From positions 1-64,000 of the forward strand of contig CAMYLR010000012.1 in the NCBI GenBank assembly GCA_947259315.1: a DNA stretch of 64,000 bases. The letters run 5' to 3'. The notes under the pieces were generated by a model. That model saw nothing but the letters and a program-made list of their open reading frames with translations, did not search any database and was not told where the DNA came from. Each line of letters starts with the position of its first letter. Within the stretch, counting starts at the first letter, position 1. A program made the translations under genes and the position numbers. Origin of the DNA: an uncultured Gemmatimonadales bacterium. GTDB lineage: Bacteria; Gemmatimonadota; Gemmatimonadetes; JACCXV01; JAHWKZ01. This document shows, in pieces, positions 43,679 to 51,871 of this stretch.

Positions 43679-44086
43679 ATGACATACCGCGTCACCGTCG
43701 AGATCCATTTTTGTTACGGCCACCGGTTGCTCGACTACGAGGGTCCGTGCGCGCACCCGCACGGGCACAACGGCTTGGTCGAGATCGAGTTGGAGCATCA
43801 AGAGCTCGACCATCGTGGGATGGTGGTCGACTTTGGCGATGTGAAGCGAGACGTCAAAACGTGGATCGACGAGAAGATGGATCATCAGATGATCCTTCGC
43901 GACGACGACCCGATGGTGGAGTGGTTACGCGAGCAGGGGGAGCCGATGTATCTGATGAGCGGCAACCCGACCGCGGAGAACATCGCCCACGAGATCTTCG
44001 AGCACGCGCACGGGCGCGGGTATCCGGTGACTGAGGTTCGACTGTGGGAGACAGCGACCTCGTTCGCGACCTACCGTAAGCCGTAG
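43679..44086 (+). CDS. queD: 6-carboxytetrahydropterin synthase / PTPS family
   Basis: A 135-residue 6-pyruvoyl-tetrahydropterin synthase fold. The zinc histidines are in FCYGHRL and CAHPHGHNG, with the QueD-type cysteine just before the second motif, and a late LWETATSFATY carries the conserved glutamate. Together with queC nearby this supports queuosine/preQ0 synthesis; with the adjacent PTR1-like SDR a reduced-pterin pathway is also possible. ATG 43679 lies 10 bases after CAACGGAG. Confidence 0.85.
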   Translation: MTYRVTVEIHFCYGHRLLDYEGPCAHPHGHNGLVEIELEHQELDHRGMVVDFGDVKRDVKTWIDEKMDHQMILRDDDPMVEWLREQGEPMYLMSGNPTAENIAHEIFEHAHGRGYPVTEVRLWETATSFATYRKP

Positions 44087-44107
44087 AAGCTCAATCGCTC
44101 GTCGCTT

Positions 44108-44383
44108 CTAGGCCGCGAAGTGGGATCGAATCGCCGCTTCGGCCGCCGGGGCGATTGCGTCCCAGTCCCCGTCGTTCGATTTGCTCACGGTGACCGAGTT
44201 CGGCATGAAGAACACCGACTCGACGTTCGCGATCCCGAACAGCGCCTGCGCCAGCGGTGCGCCTTCGGCTTCCTCCCGGGAGTTGTATTGCCGCATCCGC
44301 TCTTCGGTGACTGTCTGATCAACTTGGAACAGAATGCTGTTCGGGTTTGGGGTCTGCTGAACCCGTACCATGACGTCACTCAT
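44108..44383 (-). CDS. Stand-alone Nfu N-terminal domain protein
   Basis: A 91-residue protein matching the Nfu_N domain: QQTPNPNSILFQVD, EEAEGAPLAQALFGI and VESVFFMPNSVTVSK. The C-terminal CxxC domain that binds an Fe-S cluster in full Nfu proteins is absent. ATG 44383 has AAGGAG seven bases upstream and overlaps the upstream stop (ATGAGTGA), so translation is coupled. Being in the transcript of the [4Fe-4S] enzyme NadA suggests a link with Fe-S assembly, but this is inference. Confidence 0.8.
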   Translation of the reverse strand: MSDVMVRVQQTPNPNSILFQVDQTVTEERMRQYNSREEAEGAPLAQALFGIANVESVFFMPNSVTVSKSNDGDWDAIAPAAEAAIRSHFAA

Positions 44384-44777
44384 CCGTATCTCCTTCATCG
44401 CAAAGTCCTCGGTGGGCGCGCCCCGACAAGACTTGATCGTGATCGACGTCCCACAATAGCGGTTGATCGGGCGGCAGCATCATAGTGGCAGCTCTCACGA
44501 GCCGTTCGCCGTCGGTGACCCGCGCTTCGACCCGCAGGGTTCCCGTGGGGGTGTTCTGAAAACACGTGAACTCGCCCGGCTGAGCGATGCCGAGGACGTT
44601 CTCGTTGGCCACGATCTCGAGTGGTTCCGATTCGTTGTGGCGCACCAACAGAACCCCCTCGTCGACGTTACCAAAGCCGAGGATCTGTCTCCCGCATCCG
44701 CCGGCGATCGCAACCGTTAGCAGGAAAAACGTGGCGATCCTCGCCGCGGCGCTGGCGTGACCGCCGGGTCGCCTCAC
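44376..44777 (-). CDS. Small lipoprotein of unknown function
   Basis: About 133 residues from GTG 44777, giving a signal with lipobox IAGGC. The mature part is beta-rich (LLVRHNESEPLEIVANENVL) with two further cysteines. GTG lies 16 bases after the nadA stop; a longer TTG start would overlap nadA. Its stop overlaps the Nfu_N gene start. Function unknown. Confidence 0.6.
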   Translation of the reverse strand: MRRPGGHASAAARIATFFLLTVAIAGGCGRQILGFGNVDEGVLLVRHNESEPLEIVANENVLGIAQPGEFTCFQNTPTGTLRVEARVTDGERLVRAATMMLPPDQPLLWDVDHDQVLSGRAHRGLCDEGDTDE

Positions 44778-44793
44778 TTTCGAGCGTGCGACC

Positions 44794-45996
44794 TCATCGC
44801 ACCGCCAGCATCCGATCGAGCGCAACCCGAGCCCACTCGGCGGTATCGTGGTCGACCGAGATCTGGTTGACGACGTGACCGCCGACGAGGTTGTCGAGCA
44901 CCCACGCCAAATGCGGCAAGTCGATCCGGTACATGGTGGCGCACATGCACACGGTCGGACTCAAGAAGTAGACCCCGCGGTCGGGGTACTGCTCCTTGAG
45001 CCGGTTCACGAGGTGGATCTCGGTGCCGATCGCCCACTCGGTGCCCGGCGGGGACTCGCGCACCGTTTTCACGATCAACTCGGTCGAACCGACCTCGTCC
45101 GCTTTGTCGACGACCTCCATCCGGCACTCCGGATGGACCAGGATCTTGACGTTTGGCTTGGCCTCGCGGATTCGATCGACGTGCTCGGCCCGGAAGATGT
45201 TGTGAACCGAACAATGGCCCAGCCAGAGGATGATCCTGGCGCGCTCCAGCGCGTCCGGCTCGACGCCACCGTTTGACAGCCGCGGGTTCCACACCACCAT
45301 CTCCTCGAGCGGAATCCCCATCGCCTTGGCGGTGTTGCGGCCCAGATGCTGGTCCGGGAAGAAGAGCACCTGGCGGCGTTGCTCGTACGCCCACTTGAGC
45401 ACCGCTCGGGCATTGGTCGACGTGCAGACGATGCCGCCACGCTCCCCGCAGAAAGCCTTCAGCGCCGCGCTCGAGTTCATGTACGTAACCGGCATCACCC
45501 TTTCAACCGCATCGACGTGCATCACGTTGGTCAAGGTCTCCCAGCACTCTTCGACCTGAGCGATGTCGGCCATGTCGGCCATCGAACACCCGGCGGAGAG
45601 ATCCGGCAGGATCACCGTTTGGTCCGAACGCGACAGGATGTCAGCGGACTCGGCCATGAAGTGGACGCCACAGAAGACGATCGTCGACGCGCTCGAGTCG
45701 GCTGCCTGTTGGCTCAGCTTGAACGAGTCACCGGTCAGGTCGGCGAACTGGTAGATGTCGTCGCGTTGGTAGTGGTGAACGAGGACCACCAGTTGATCGG
45801 CGAGAGTCGCCTTTGCTGCCGCGACGCGTTCGGCCGAGACGGTTGCATCGAGTTGGCGGTAACCGTCAAACGGCATCGGCGCCTCTGCCGCATCGAGCAA
45901 CCCAATCGTGCCGTGAGAGTGGCCCCCCTGGTACTCCATCGTGCCCTTCTCGTCACATTCGACCGAGACTTCTTCGAATATCTTCAGGTCTTCCAT
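44794..45996 (-). CDS. nadA: Quinolinate synthase
   Basis: A 400-residue [4Fe-4S] enzyme that condenses iminoaspartate with dihydroxyacetone phosphate to quinolinate for NAD synthesis. Cluster cysteines lie in LSAGCSMADM, GHCSVH and SPTVCMCATMY; VLVHHYQRDDIYQFAD and FFPDQHLGRNT are further family blocks. The ATG shares a base with the etfA stop (TAATG), so nadA is translated from the ETF transcript, an unusual partnership. NadB and NadC are not in the window. Confidence 0.94.
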   Translation of the reverse strand: MEDLKIFEEVSVECDEKGTMEYQGGHSHGTIGLLDAAEAPMPFDGYRQLDATVSAERVAAAKATLADQLVVLVHHYQRDDIYQFADLTGDSFKLSQQAADSSASTIVFCGVHFMAESADILSRSDQTVILPDLSAGCSMADMADIAQVEECWETLTNVMHVDAVERVMPVTYMNSSAALKAFCGERGGIVCTSTNARAVLKWAYEQRRQVLFFPDQHLGRNTAKAMGIPLEEMVVWNPRLSNGGVEPDALERARIILWLGHCSVHNIFRAEHVDRIREAKPNVKILVHPECRMEVVDKADEVGSTELIVKTVRESPPGTEWAIGTEIHLVNRLKEQYPDRGVYFLSPTVCMCATMYRIDLPHLAWVLDNLVGGHVVNQISVDHDTAEWARVALDRMLAVR

Positions 45997-46991
45997 TAGC
46001 CGGTTCCTTTGGCCTCACGGATCTGGTTCGTCAGCTCGGGCACGATCTCGAACAGATCTCCCACGATGCCATAGCTCGAGACAGAGAAAACGGGCGCATT
46101 GGGGTCTTTGTTTATCGCTACGATCGTGCCCGAGTTCTTCATACCCACCAGGTGCTGAATCGCTCCGGAGATACCGACCGCGACGTACAGCTTGGGGGTC
46201 ACCGTCTGACCCGATGACCCGATCTGGCGATCCATCGGCAGCCATTCGTTATCGCACACCGGCCGGCTGGCCGCGAGCTGTGCACCGAGGGCCTCACTCA
46301 ACTCCTCGACGATCGGGATCTGTTCCTGTTTGCCAATGCCGCGACCTACGGCGACGATCACGTCGGCGCGCGATAGGTCGACCCGGTCGGCGACTTCCTG
46401 GAACGTCTCAAGCACTTCGGTGCGGCTCGCCGCGCCGTCGAGATCGACCGGTTGCTTCACGATCTCGGCCGAGCCGTCGCCCGCGGCTGCGTCGTCGGCC
46501 AGATACGCGCCTAACTGTAGGCTCACGATGTTTGGCCCGTCCCCGGCGAACACACAATCGGAGTTGAGCTTCCCCTGATAAGGTTGGCGCACGAACACGG
46601 TTTCATCGCCGTCGACGCGATGCGCGATGACATCAGAGATAAACCCGGCATCGACTTCGGCCGCCAGCCGCGGCACCCAGTCGCGTGCCTGATATGTGTG
46701 TGGAAACAAGACCAAGCTCGGCGAGTCGGCCTCGATCGCTTGCGCGAGCGCAGCGGTGTAGGCGTCGGGTGTGTATGGGGCCAGCGCCGCGTCCTCGATG
46801 ACGCGCACCGCATCGACCCGTTTGGCCCCCAAAGCCTCAGCGGCGGCCGATCCGTCGGCCGCCATCACGACCGCCTCGAGCGAGCTCCCTAGCGCCTCGG
46901 CCAACGCCTGCCCACACGCGATCACCTCGAACGAGATCGACTTGAGCCCGTCGTCGCCGGATTCCGTTATCGCCCAAATGGCGCCCGCCAT
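45996..46991 (-). CDS. etfA: Electron transfer flavoprotein, alpha subunit
   Basis: A 331-residue FAD-binding subunit. The C-terminal signature LYVAVGISGAIQHLVGM with NSGTIVAINKDPNAPVF is complete, preceded by GRGIGKQEQIP and IGSSGQTVTP. ATG 46991 lies one base after the etfB stop; a longer in-frame extension reads through etfB and is a shadow. With EtfB it accepts electrons from the window's acyl-CoA dehydrogenases and passes them to ETF:quinone oxidoreductase. Confidence 0.94.
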   Translation of the reverse strand: MAGAIWAITESGDDGLKSISFEVIACGQALAEALGSSLEAVVMAADGSAAAEALGAKRVDAVRVIEDAALAPYTPDAYTAALAQAIEADSPSLVLFPHTYQARDWVPRLAAEVDAGFISDVIAHRVDGDETVFVRQPYQGKLNSDCVFAGDGPNIVSLQLGAYLADDAAAGDGSAEIVKQPVDLDGAASRTEVLETFQEVADRVDLSRADVIVAVGRGIGKQEQIPIVEELSEALGAQLAASRPVCDNEWLPMDRQIGSSGQTVTPKLYVAVGISGAIQHLVGMKNSGTIVAINKDPNAPVFSVSSYGIVGDLFEIVPELTNQIREAKGTG

Positions 46992-46992
46992 C

Positions 46993-47781
46993 TTATAGCA
47001 CCTTCGCTTCCTTCTGGAGTTTTTCGACCAACGTGGCGACGGCAGTCGCCGTATCGCCTTCAATGATCTCCGCGCCGGTGGTCTTCTCAGGCACGTAAAG
47101 GCGCGTCGTCCGCGTCTTGCGCCCGGCGCCACCGACTTCGTCTGGCGCCAGCCCGATATCGGCCGGTGTCACTTTGGCGATCTCCTTCTTTTTCGCGCCC
47201 ATGATCCCTTTGAGTGTCGCGTAGCGCACGGTGCTGATCCCGGACTGGATCGTGAGCAGCGCCGGCAACGGCAAGCGAACCCACTGGAACCATCCCGCTT
47301 CGAGTTCACGCTTGACCTTGATCGTGTCTCCCTCGGGTTCGATCTCCATGATCAACGTTGCGCTCGGCCACCCGAGTCGAGCCGCCAGGATCGGGCCGGT
47401 CTGAGCCCAGCCAGCGTCGTCGGACTGAAGCCCGGTCAATACGAGATCGACATTCTCGCGCTCGATGGCCGCGGCCAGCGCGCGTGCGGTAGCTGCCGCA
47501 TCACCGCCCTGGAACGCCGGGTCGTTCAAATGGATCGCCCGCCCGGCGCCCATCGCCAGCGCGCGCCGGATCGCTTCCTCGGCGCGGTCTGGACCCAGGC
47601 AGACGACGACCACCTCACCGCCCTGACTCTCGGCCAGCCGGAGTCCGGACTCGAGCGCATACTGATCGCTCTCGTTGATTTCGGTAGCCAGATCGGCATC
47701 AGCGATCGAAATGCCGTCGGCGTCGATCACGAGGCGGGCGTCCCCTTCGGGCACCTGTTTGATGCATACCGCGATCTTCAA
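46993..47781 (-). CDS. etfB: Electron transfer flavoprotein, beta subunit
   Basis: A 262-residue AMP/FAD-binding subunit beginning KIAVCIKQVPEGDAR, with TEINESDQYALESGLRLAE, GLQSDDAGWAQTGPILAARL and VRYATLKGIMGAKKK, all EtfB landmarks. TTG 47781 is chosen because AGGAGA lies six bases upstream and homology begins there. It is the first gene of the etfB-etfA-nadA-lipoprotein-Nfu_N operon. Confidence 0.93.
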   Translation of the reverse strand: MKIAVCIKQVPEGDARLVIDADGISIADADLATEINESDQYALESGLRLAESQGGEVVVVCLGPDRAEEAIRRALAMGAGRAIHLNDPAFQGGDAAATARALAAAIERENVDLVLTGLQSDDAGWAQTGPILAARLGWPSATLIMEIEPEGDTIKVKRELEAGWFQWVRLPLPALLTIQSGISTVRYATLKGIMGAKKKEIAKVTPADIGLAPDEVGGAGRKTRTTRLYVPEKTTGAEIIEGDTATAVATLVEKLQKEAKVL

Positions 47782-47814
47782 AGTTGTCTCCTGGTGAGTA
47801 TGGAATTCGGCTCC

Positions 47815-47880
47815 TCGAGCGGTTGCTCGAATCCGCCTAAACGAGTGTGATAAAATAGGTTTGGGTGTGTCCCCCGACAA
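47815..47880 (-). promoter_or_regulatory. Promoter and leader of the etfBA-nadA operon
   Basis: On the minus strand TTGTCG (47880-47875), a 17-base spacer and TATTTT (47857-47852). The leader of about 65 bases contains a TCGAGC-N4-GCTCGA inverted repeat (47815-47830). No riboswitch was recognised. Confidence 0.5.
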
Positions 47881-47920
47881 CCGCGAAGCCGCGTGCTTCG
47901 ACAGCCGGTAGATTATCGCG

Positions 47921-48940
47921 ATGCCGCGACTCATCATCGCCCGCGAAGACGAATTGTTGGTCGCCAAAGCGACCGATCCGGAAGGTGAGTGGGAAACCGC
48001 ATCGCACCTGGAGATGACGCTCCCGGTCTGCGTCGCGATCGACCCCAGTCGCCCGGCGAACGTCTACTGTGGCACGTTTGGCGCCGGTCTGTGGCGCAGC
48101 GACGACGGCGGCGATCGGTGGGAGTGGGCGGGTGAAGGGTTTCCGGAGGCGCGGATCACCGCGATCGCCGTCAGCGCGCTCGAAGATTCGGCCGCCGGTG
48201 GCGTGGTGTACGCCGGCACCGATCCGAGCGCCGTCTATCGCTCCGAGGACGGTGGGAGCTCGTGGCGCGAGCGGACTGGGCTCGACGAGTTACCGTCGGC
48301 CCCCGAATGGGCCTTCCCGCCGCGTCCCACTACCCATCACGTGCGCTGGATCGAGTGCGATCCCAATCGCGAAGGGTGGATCTACGTCAGCATCGAGGCC
48401 GGCGCGACGATCCGCAGCCGAAATGGCGGTGCGTCGTGGGAGGATCGCGTCGAAGGGAGTCCGCGTGACGTGCACGTGATGGCTACTCATCCCCGGGCAG
48501 CGGGGAAGTTGTGGGCCGCGGCCGGCGACGGATACTTCGAGAGCCGCGATCACGGCAACAATTGGACCCAGCCCGCCGCCGGGCTCGAGACGCAGTACGT
48601 GTGGGGGCTCGCACTCGATTCGCGCGACCCCGCGATCGCCGTCGCTTCGGCCGCCGCGGGCCCGGTCCAGGCGCACAACCCGAACGCGGCTTACGCCCGG
48701 ATGTACCGTCGAGTGGGTGATGGTCGATGGTTCCAGCTCGGCGTCGGCCTACCGGATCCGGAGCGCACCACCGCGCACGTTTTGGCGGCCAACCCGTTCG
48801 AGCCCGGCATCTTTTACGCGGTCTGCAATCGCGGCGCGTTTCGTTCCTCTGACGGTGGGATCAACTGGACCCAGTTGTCGATCCCGTGGACCGAAGAAGA
48901 CGCGCGCCGCCGCGTCCGAGCGATCGCCGTCGTCCCCTAG
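47921..48940 (+). CDS. BNR/sialidase-repeat beta-propeller protein
   Basis: A 339-residue protein with repeated Asp-box motifs: LWRSDDGGDRWEW, VYRSEDGGSSWRE, IRSRNGGASWED, FESRDHGNNWTQ and FRSSDGGINWTQ. These define a five- to seven-bladed propeller like YCF48/VPS10 or sialidase-type folds. There is no signal peptide, so it is probably cytoplasmic, and no catalytic sialidase residues are apparent. It is convergent with the DUF2306-like gene. Confidence 0.8.
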   Translation: MPRLIIAREDELLVAKATDPEGEWETASHLEMTLPVCVAIDPSRPANVYCGTFGAGLWRSDDGGDRWEWAGEGFPEARITAIAVSALEDSAAGGVVYAGTDPSAVYRSEDGGSSWRERTGLDELPSAPEWAFPPRPTTHHVRWIECDPNREGWIYVSIEAGATIRSRNGGASWEDRVEGSPRDVHVMATHPRAAGKLWAAAGDGYFESRDHGNNWTQPAAGLETQYVWGLALDSRDPAIAVASAAAGPVQAHNPNAAYARMYRRVGDGRWFQLGVGLPDPERTTAHVLAANPFEPGIFYAVCNRGAFRSSDGGINWTQLSIPWTEEDARRRVRAIAVVP

Positions 48941-48951
48941 CCGCTCTGCGC

Positions 48952-49704
48952 TCAACCCGTTTCGCCGAACTTGCGGCGGTAGTGTCGTTGCCAGATGCCG
49001 GTTGCGATCGTGCCGACGATGCCCGGCGTGATCCACGGTAAGATTCCGACAAACCCTTCCAGGCTGTACTCGACAAAGCGCTGAATGCCGAACACCGCGA
49101 ACGCGGTGTGGAATGCGATGCCACCGCCGAGCATCGCCCCGATGTGCTCGTACCAGTGGGCCATCGGGGTCGTCTTGGGTCGGCGCGCGTAGCGCAGCGC
49201 GTTCTGTCCGATGAGGATGCCGATCGGTGACAGCGCGACAAAGACCCAGCGCGCGCTGTGCTGAGTCGTCAAGCCGATCAACAGCATCGCGATTCCGGCC
49301 ACGATCGCGGCTGCGCTGATGAACGTGTGAAACGGCGTCTTGAGGAGCGATGGATCGCGCCGGGTTTGCATCGACCGCACGCCGTGGTGTACGGACGCCA
49401 CCGTGATGATCGCCAGGTAAGCCAAGAAGGCTTCGAGCACCCGAATCTCGGTGACCGTTGCGGCGATGTCCGCCGGATCGCTGGGTAACGCCTCGGGGTG
49501 GGTGCCGAACGGGCTCACGATCGACATCGTCGCGATCGTGAACGCGCTCGCGCCCACGAAGTAGGCCGCGTAGAGGAACACCTTGCCGGCGCGGACATGA
49601 ACCCGCTCGCCTTTACGCGCGAAGATCGGGATCCAGAACACCACCAGGCCGAAAAACGCGACAACGATGTGTGCAAACAAGATCGTTTTGAAGAGCGTGT
49701 GCAC
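48952..49704 (-). CDS. DUF2306-like membrane protein
   Basis: A 250-residue integral membrane protein with about seven helices. The opening HIVVAFFGLVVFWIPIFARKGERVHVRAGKV is like DUF2306 proteins (helix, then KG-x2-HR/HV-x2-G). Histidines near helix ends (VASVHHGVR, HWYEHIGAM) might bind haem, but this is speculative. Single gene, convergent with the propeller gene. Confidence 0.6.
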   Translation of the reverse strand: MHTLFKTILFAHIVVAFFGLVVFWIPIFARKGERVHVRAGKVFLYAAYFVGASAFTIATMSIVSPFGTHPEALPSDPADIAATVTEIRVLEAFLAYLAIITVASVHHGVRSMQTRRDPSLLKTPFHTFISAAAIVAGIAMLLIGLTTQHSARWVFVALSPIGILIGQNALRYARRPKTTPMAHWYEHIGAMLGGGIAFHTAFAVFGIQRFVEYSLEGFVGILPWITPGIVGTIATGIWQRHYRRKFGETG

Positions 49705-49783
49705 GTCACGCCTCCTTTGCGGCGCTCACGGTTTTGCGTACGATAATGGCATGCAGCTCGAAAGTCGGCCCGCGCACCTGCTC

Positions 49784-50251
49784 ATGCGTCGCATCGTCGT
49801 TGCGGCGGCTCTCCTCGTGGCCGCGTGTCAGCAGCTCGCCCCGGAGTCGAGCTCGACCGCAGCCGATAACCAGCACGTCGTCGCCATCGTGGATTCTCTG
49901 ACCCGCGCCTTTGAGCAGGCGGAGCGGGATCTGCAGCCAGGGCGTGTCCGTTCCCTTCTCTCACCAGACTTCTACATGTACGCGGACGGAGTGCGGGCGA
50001 ACTACGGAGAGGTCGTGACCGGCATCGACGAGATCTCGACCTTTCAGCATTTCGAGCCCGGTTGGGACAACCTCGAGGTGCGAGCGCTCGGTCCCGACGC
50101 CGCTATGGTGAGCTTCACATTTCGGGATTCAATCGTCACCGGTTCGGGAGATGTCTTGCTAGCGGGTGGCGCCACGACGCTCGTGTGGGAACGCCGTGAC
50201 GGCGAATGGCGAGTCATCTACGCGGACGCGGATCACTACCCCGTTGAATGA
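49784..50251 (+). CDS. Lipoprotein with SnoaL/DUF4440-like domain
   Basis: A 155-residue protein with lipobox LVAAC (Cys15) when ATG 49784 is used; ATG 49751 is also in frame. The mature domain (FEQAERDLQPGRVRSLLSPDFYMYADG, then VWERRDGEWRVIYADADHYPVE) is an NTF2-like alpha+beta cone typical of DUF4440/SnoaL proteins. Function unknown. It is convergent with the CPBP protease gene. Confidence 0.7.
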   Translation: MRRIVVAAALLVAACQQLAPESSSTAADNQHVVAIVDSLTRAFEQAERDLQPGRVRSLLSPDFYMYADGVRANYGEVVTGIDEISTFQHFEPGWDNLEVRALGPDAAMVSFTFRDSIVTGSGDVLLAGGATTLVWERRDGEWRVIYADADHYPVE

Positions 50252-50264
50252 TTGGCGGTAACGC

Positions 50265-51008
50265 TTAGGGCGCTGGTACGAGACCGAAGACGAGCGCCGT
50301 CATCCCGAGCAACTGAACGACGATCATCCCGACGTGGATGAACACCCCGATCTTGACCGATCGACGCCACCACACCAAGTACGCCCACGGCAGGGTCATG
50401 ATGAAGAACCCTAGCCAGCTCCACGGGGCGATCAGATGGAAGATCGCGAATAGCAGAGCGTTGAACGCTGGGGCCCAGCTGCCCCAATGAGCGGTGCGGG
50501 GCAAGAGGAACCCGCGCGCGTAGAGCTCCTGCGTGGGAGCGACCAAAACGAAGCTGACGAGACCGAGGGCCCAGATCTTGAGGACCAATCCTCGCGAGAG
50601 CTCGGTGAACATGGCGGGATCCGACCTGAGCACGAACCAATCCGGCACCCACGCGAACGGCCCCGCTAGCAGCAGTCGCTCGATGATCGGGTTCAGACCC
50701 CCGACAATCGCTGCGCTGACCAGGATCAGCGGCACCCCGATGATCGCGTACTGCCACCAAGGCACCTTGGCGTGCCACGGAAACGCGACCCGCAAGTTGA
50801 AGCTCCCACCATTCTCGCGACGAACTCGGTGCATCATGATCGCCCAGCTGACGGGTAGCTCGGCTACCAGGACCGCCAGCATGAGTGCCACCAGATTGGG
50901 GATGCCACGGCTGCTGACGAATGCAGCGAGCGGCAGATAGACCAGTAGCGTTGCCACCCCCGGAGCGAGCTGCAGGACCGTGGCCTGCCGAAGGCTGATG
51001 GTGGACAT
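50265..51008 (-). CDS. CPBP-family intramembrane protease-like protein
   Basis: A 247-residue membrane protein with about seven helices. Motif 1 reads TQELYARGFLLPR, with QE instead of the usual EE, motif 2 is FAIFHL and motif 3 is FIHVG. These are the glutamate and histidine positions of CAAX/Rce1-type proteases; the changed first residue may weaken activity. It is divergent from the MarR gene and could be a MarR target, since TAGTTTAC half-sites lie between them. Confidence 0.75.
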   Translation of the reverse strand: MSTISLRQATVLQLAPGVATLLVYLPLAAFVSSRGIPNLVALMLAVLVAELPVSWAIMMHRVRRENGGSFNLRVAFPWHAKVPWWQYAIIGVPLILVSAAIVGGLNPIIERLLLAGPFAWVPDWFVLRSDPAMFTELSRGLVLKIWALGLVSFVLVAPTQELYARGFLLPRTAHWGSWAPAFNALLFAIFHLIAPWSWLGFFIMTLPWAYLVWWRRSVKIGVFIHVGMIVVQLLGMTALVFGLVPAP

Positions 51009-51045
51009 GTGAGTACCCTCCTCGAGCCGGGCGACTGCCCGCGTT

Positions 51046-51250
51046 GTAGATAGTTTACGGGTGAACGATCAGTAGTTTACTGGCATATCATTCGCTTGTC
51101 AACTATATATGAGAGTAGCGATGGGGAGGGAGCCGAAAAGATCCGATGCTAGCATGGGTAAGCTTCTTCCACAGAAGCACTTACATCGGCGGTAGATGTA
51201 GACCCGTCAACGAAATGCAGTTCATTGGCGTACCGTTCTCTCGTTAACTA
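51046..51250 (+). promoter_or_regulatory. Intergenic region with four TAGTTnAC half-sites and a tandem duplication
   Basis: TAGTTTAC occurs at 51051-51058 and 51073-51080, and its inverse GTCAACTA at 51098-51105 and GTTAACTA at 51243-51250. The whole segment from GTAGAT (51046) is repeated about 145 bases later (from 51192). The half-sites lie upstream of both marR and the divergent protease gene and are probably the MarR operator. Confidence 0.5.
51121..51190 (+). pseudogene. Decayed duplicate of the 5' end of the marR gene
   Basis: Read from 51145, this stretch encodes DPMLAWVSFFHRSTYIGG, clearly related to DWMLAWVSFVHASTYM at the start of the intact MarR. An extra base between its ATG (51121) and this segment breaks the frame, and it ends after about 25 codons. 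It is part of the 145-base tandem duplication. Confidence 0.65.
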
Positions 51251-51265
51251 TATCTTGGAGCAGCC

Positions 51266-51871
51266 ATGGAAGTGACCCGACACGATTGGATGCTAGCGTG
51301 GGTAAGTTTCGTCCACGCAAGTACTTACATGATCTCGCAGCTGGACCGGCACTTGCGGGACGAAGTGGGCGTCTCACTTGCCGAACACGACTTGCTGAGT
51401 CAGCTGGACAAGGTGGGTGGCGAAGTGATGCTCTCCGAGCTCGCCCGGCGGGTCTATCTCTCCAAGGCCGGCATGACGAAGATGGTCGACCGGCTTGAAG
51501 GGGCGGGACAGGTCGAGCGGGTGCGGCCAGGTCCTGACCGCCGGGTCACCAGCGCCAGGCTGACCGCCATTGGGCGCGCGACCCTCGACCGCTCACGACC
51601 GACGTTGGTGGCGTGGGTCGACGCCAATCTCCGGAGCCATTTGTCGGACGAGCAGGTGATCTCGCTGCGAGACTCACTTCGGGCGTTGCTCGAGGGTCAT
51701 GGACGCTGGGAGGGGCAAATGCGGCACCTGCTCGGTGAGCCCGATGACGAAGTCGGAGGCGAGAAAGAGAAAGAGAAGAAGAAAGCGAAAAACAAGAAAA
51801 GCAAGAAAAGAAAAAAGAAGAAAGGGAAAAGAAAGAAAGAGAAGACTAAACCGGTTCCTAACGCTTCTTGA
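51266..51871 (+). CDS. MarR-family regulator with lysine-rich tail
   Basis: A 201-residue protein. Residues 1-150 are a winged-helix MarR repressor (LSELARRVYLSKAGMTKMVDRLE is the DNA-recognition segment, then DRRVTSARLTAIG for the wing). Residues 163-197 are almost only Lys, Glu, Asn, Arg and Ser, a very basic disordered tail that could add nonspecific DNA or RNA affinity. The tail is encoded by a nearly pure purine tract (51760-51847). ATG 51266 has GGAG six bases upstream. The last 14 bases overlap the convergent PolX gene. Confidence 0.85.
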   Translation: MEVTRHDWMLAWVSFVHASTYMISQLDRHLRDEVGVSLAEHDLLSQLDKVGGEVMLSELARRVYLSKAGMTKMVDRLEGAGQVERVRPGPDRRVTSARLTAIGRATLDRSRPTLVAWVDANLRSHLSDEQVISLRDSLRALLEGHGRWEGQMRHLLGEPDDEVGGEKEKEKKKAKNKKSKKRKKKKGKRKKEKTKPVPNAS

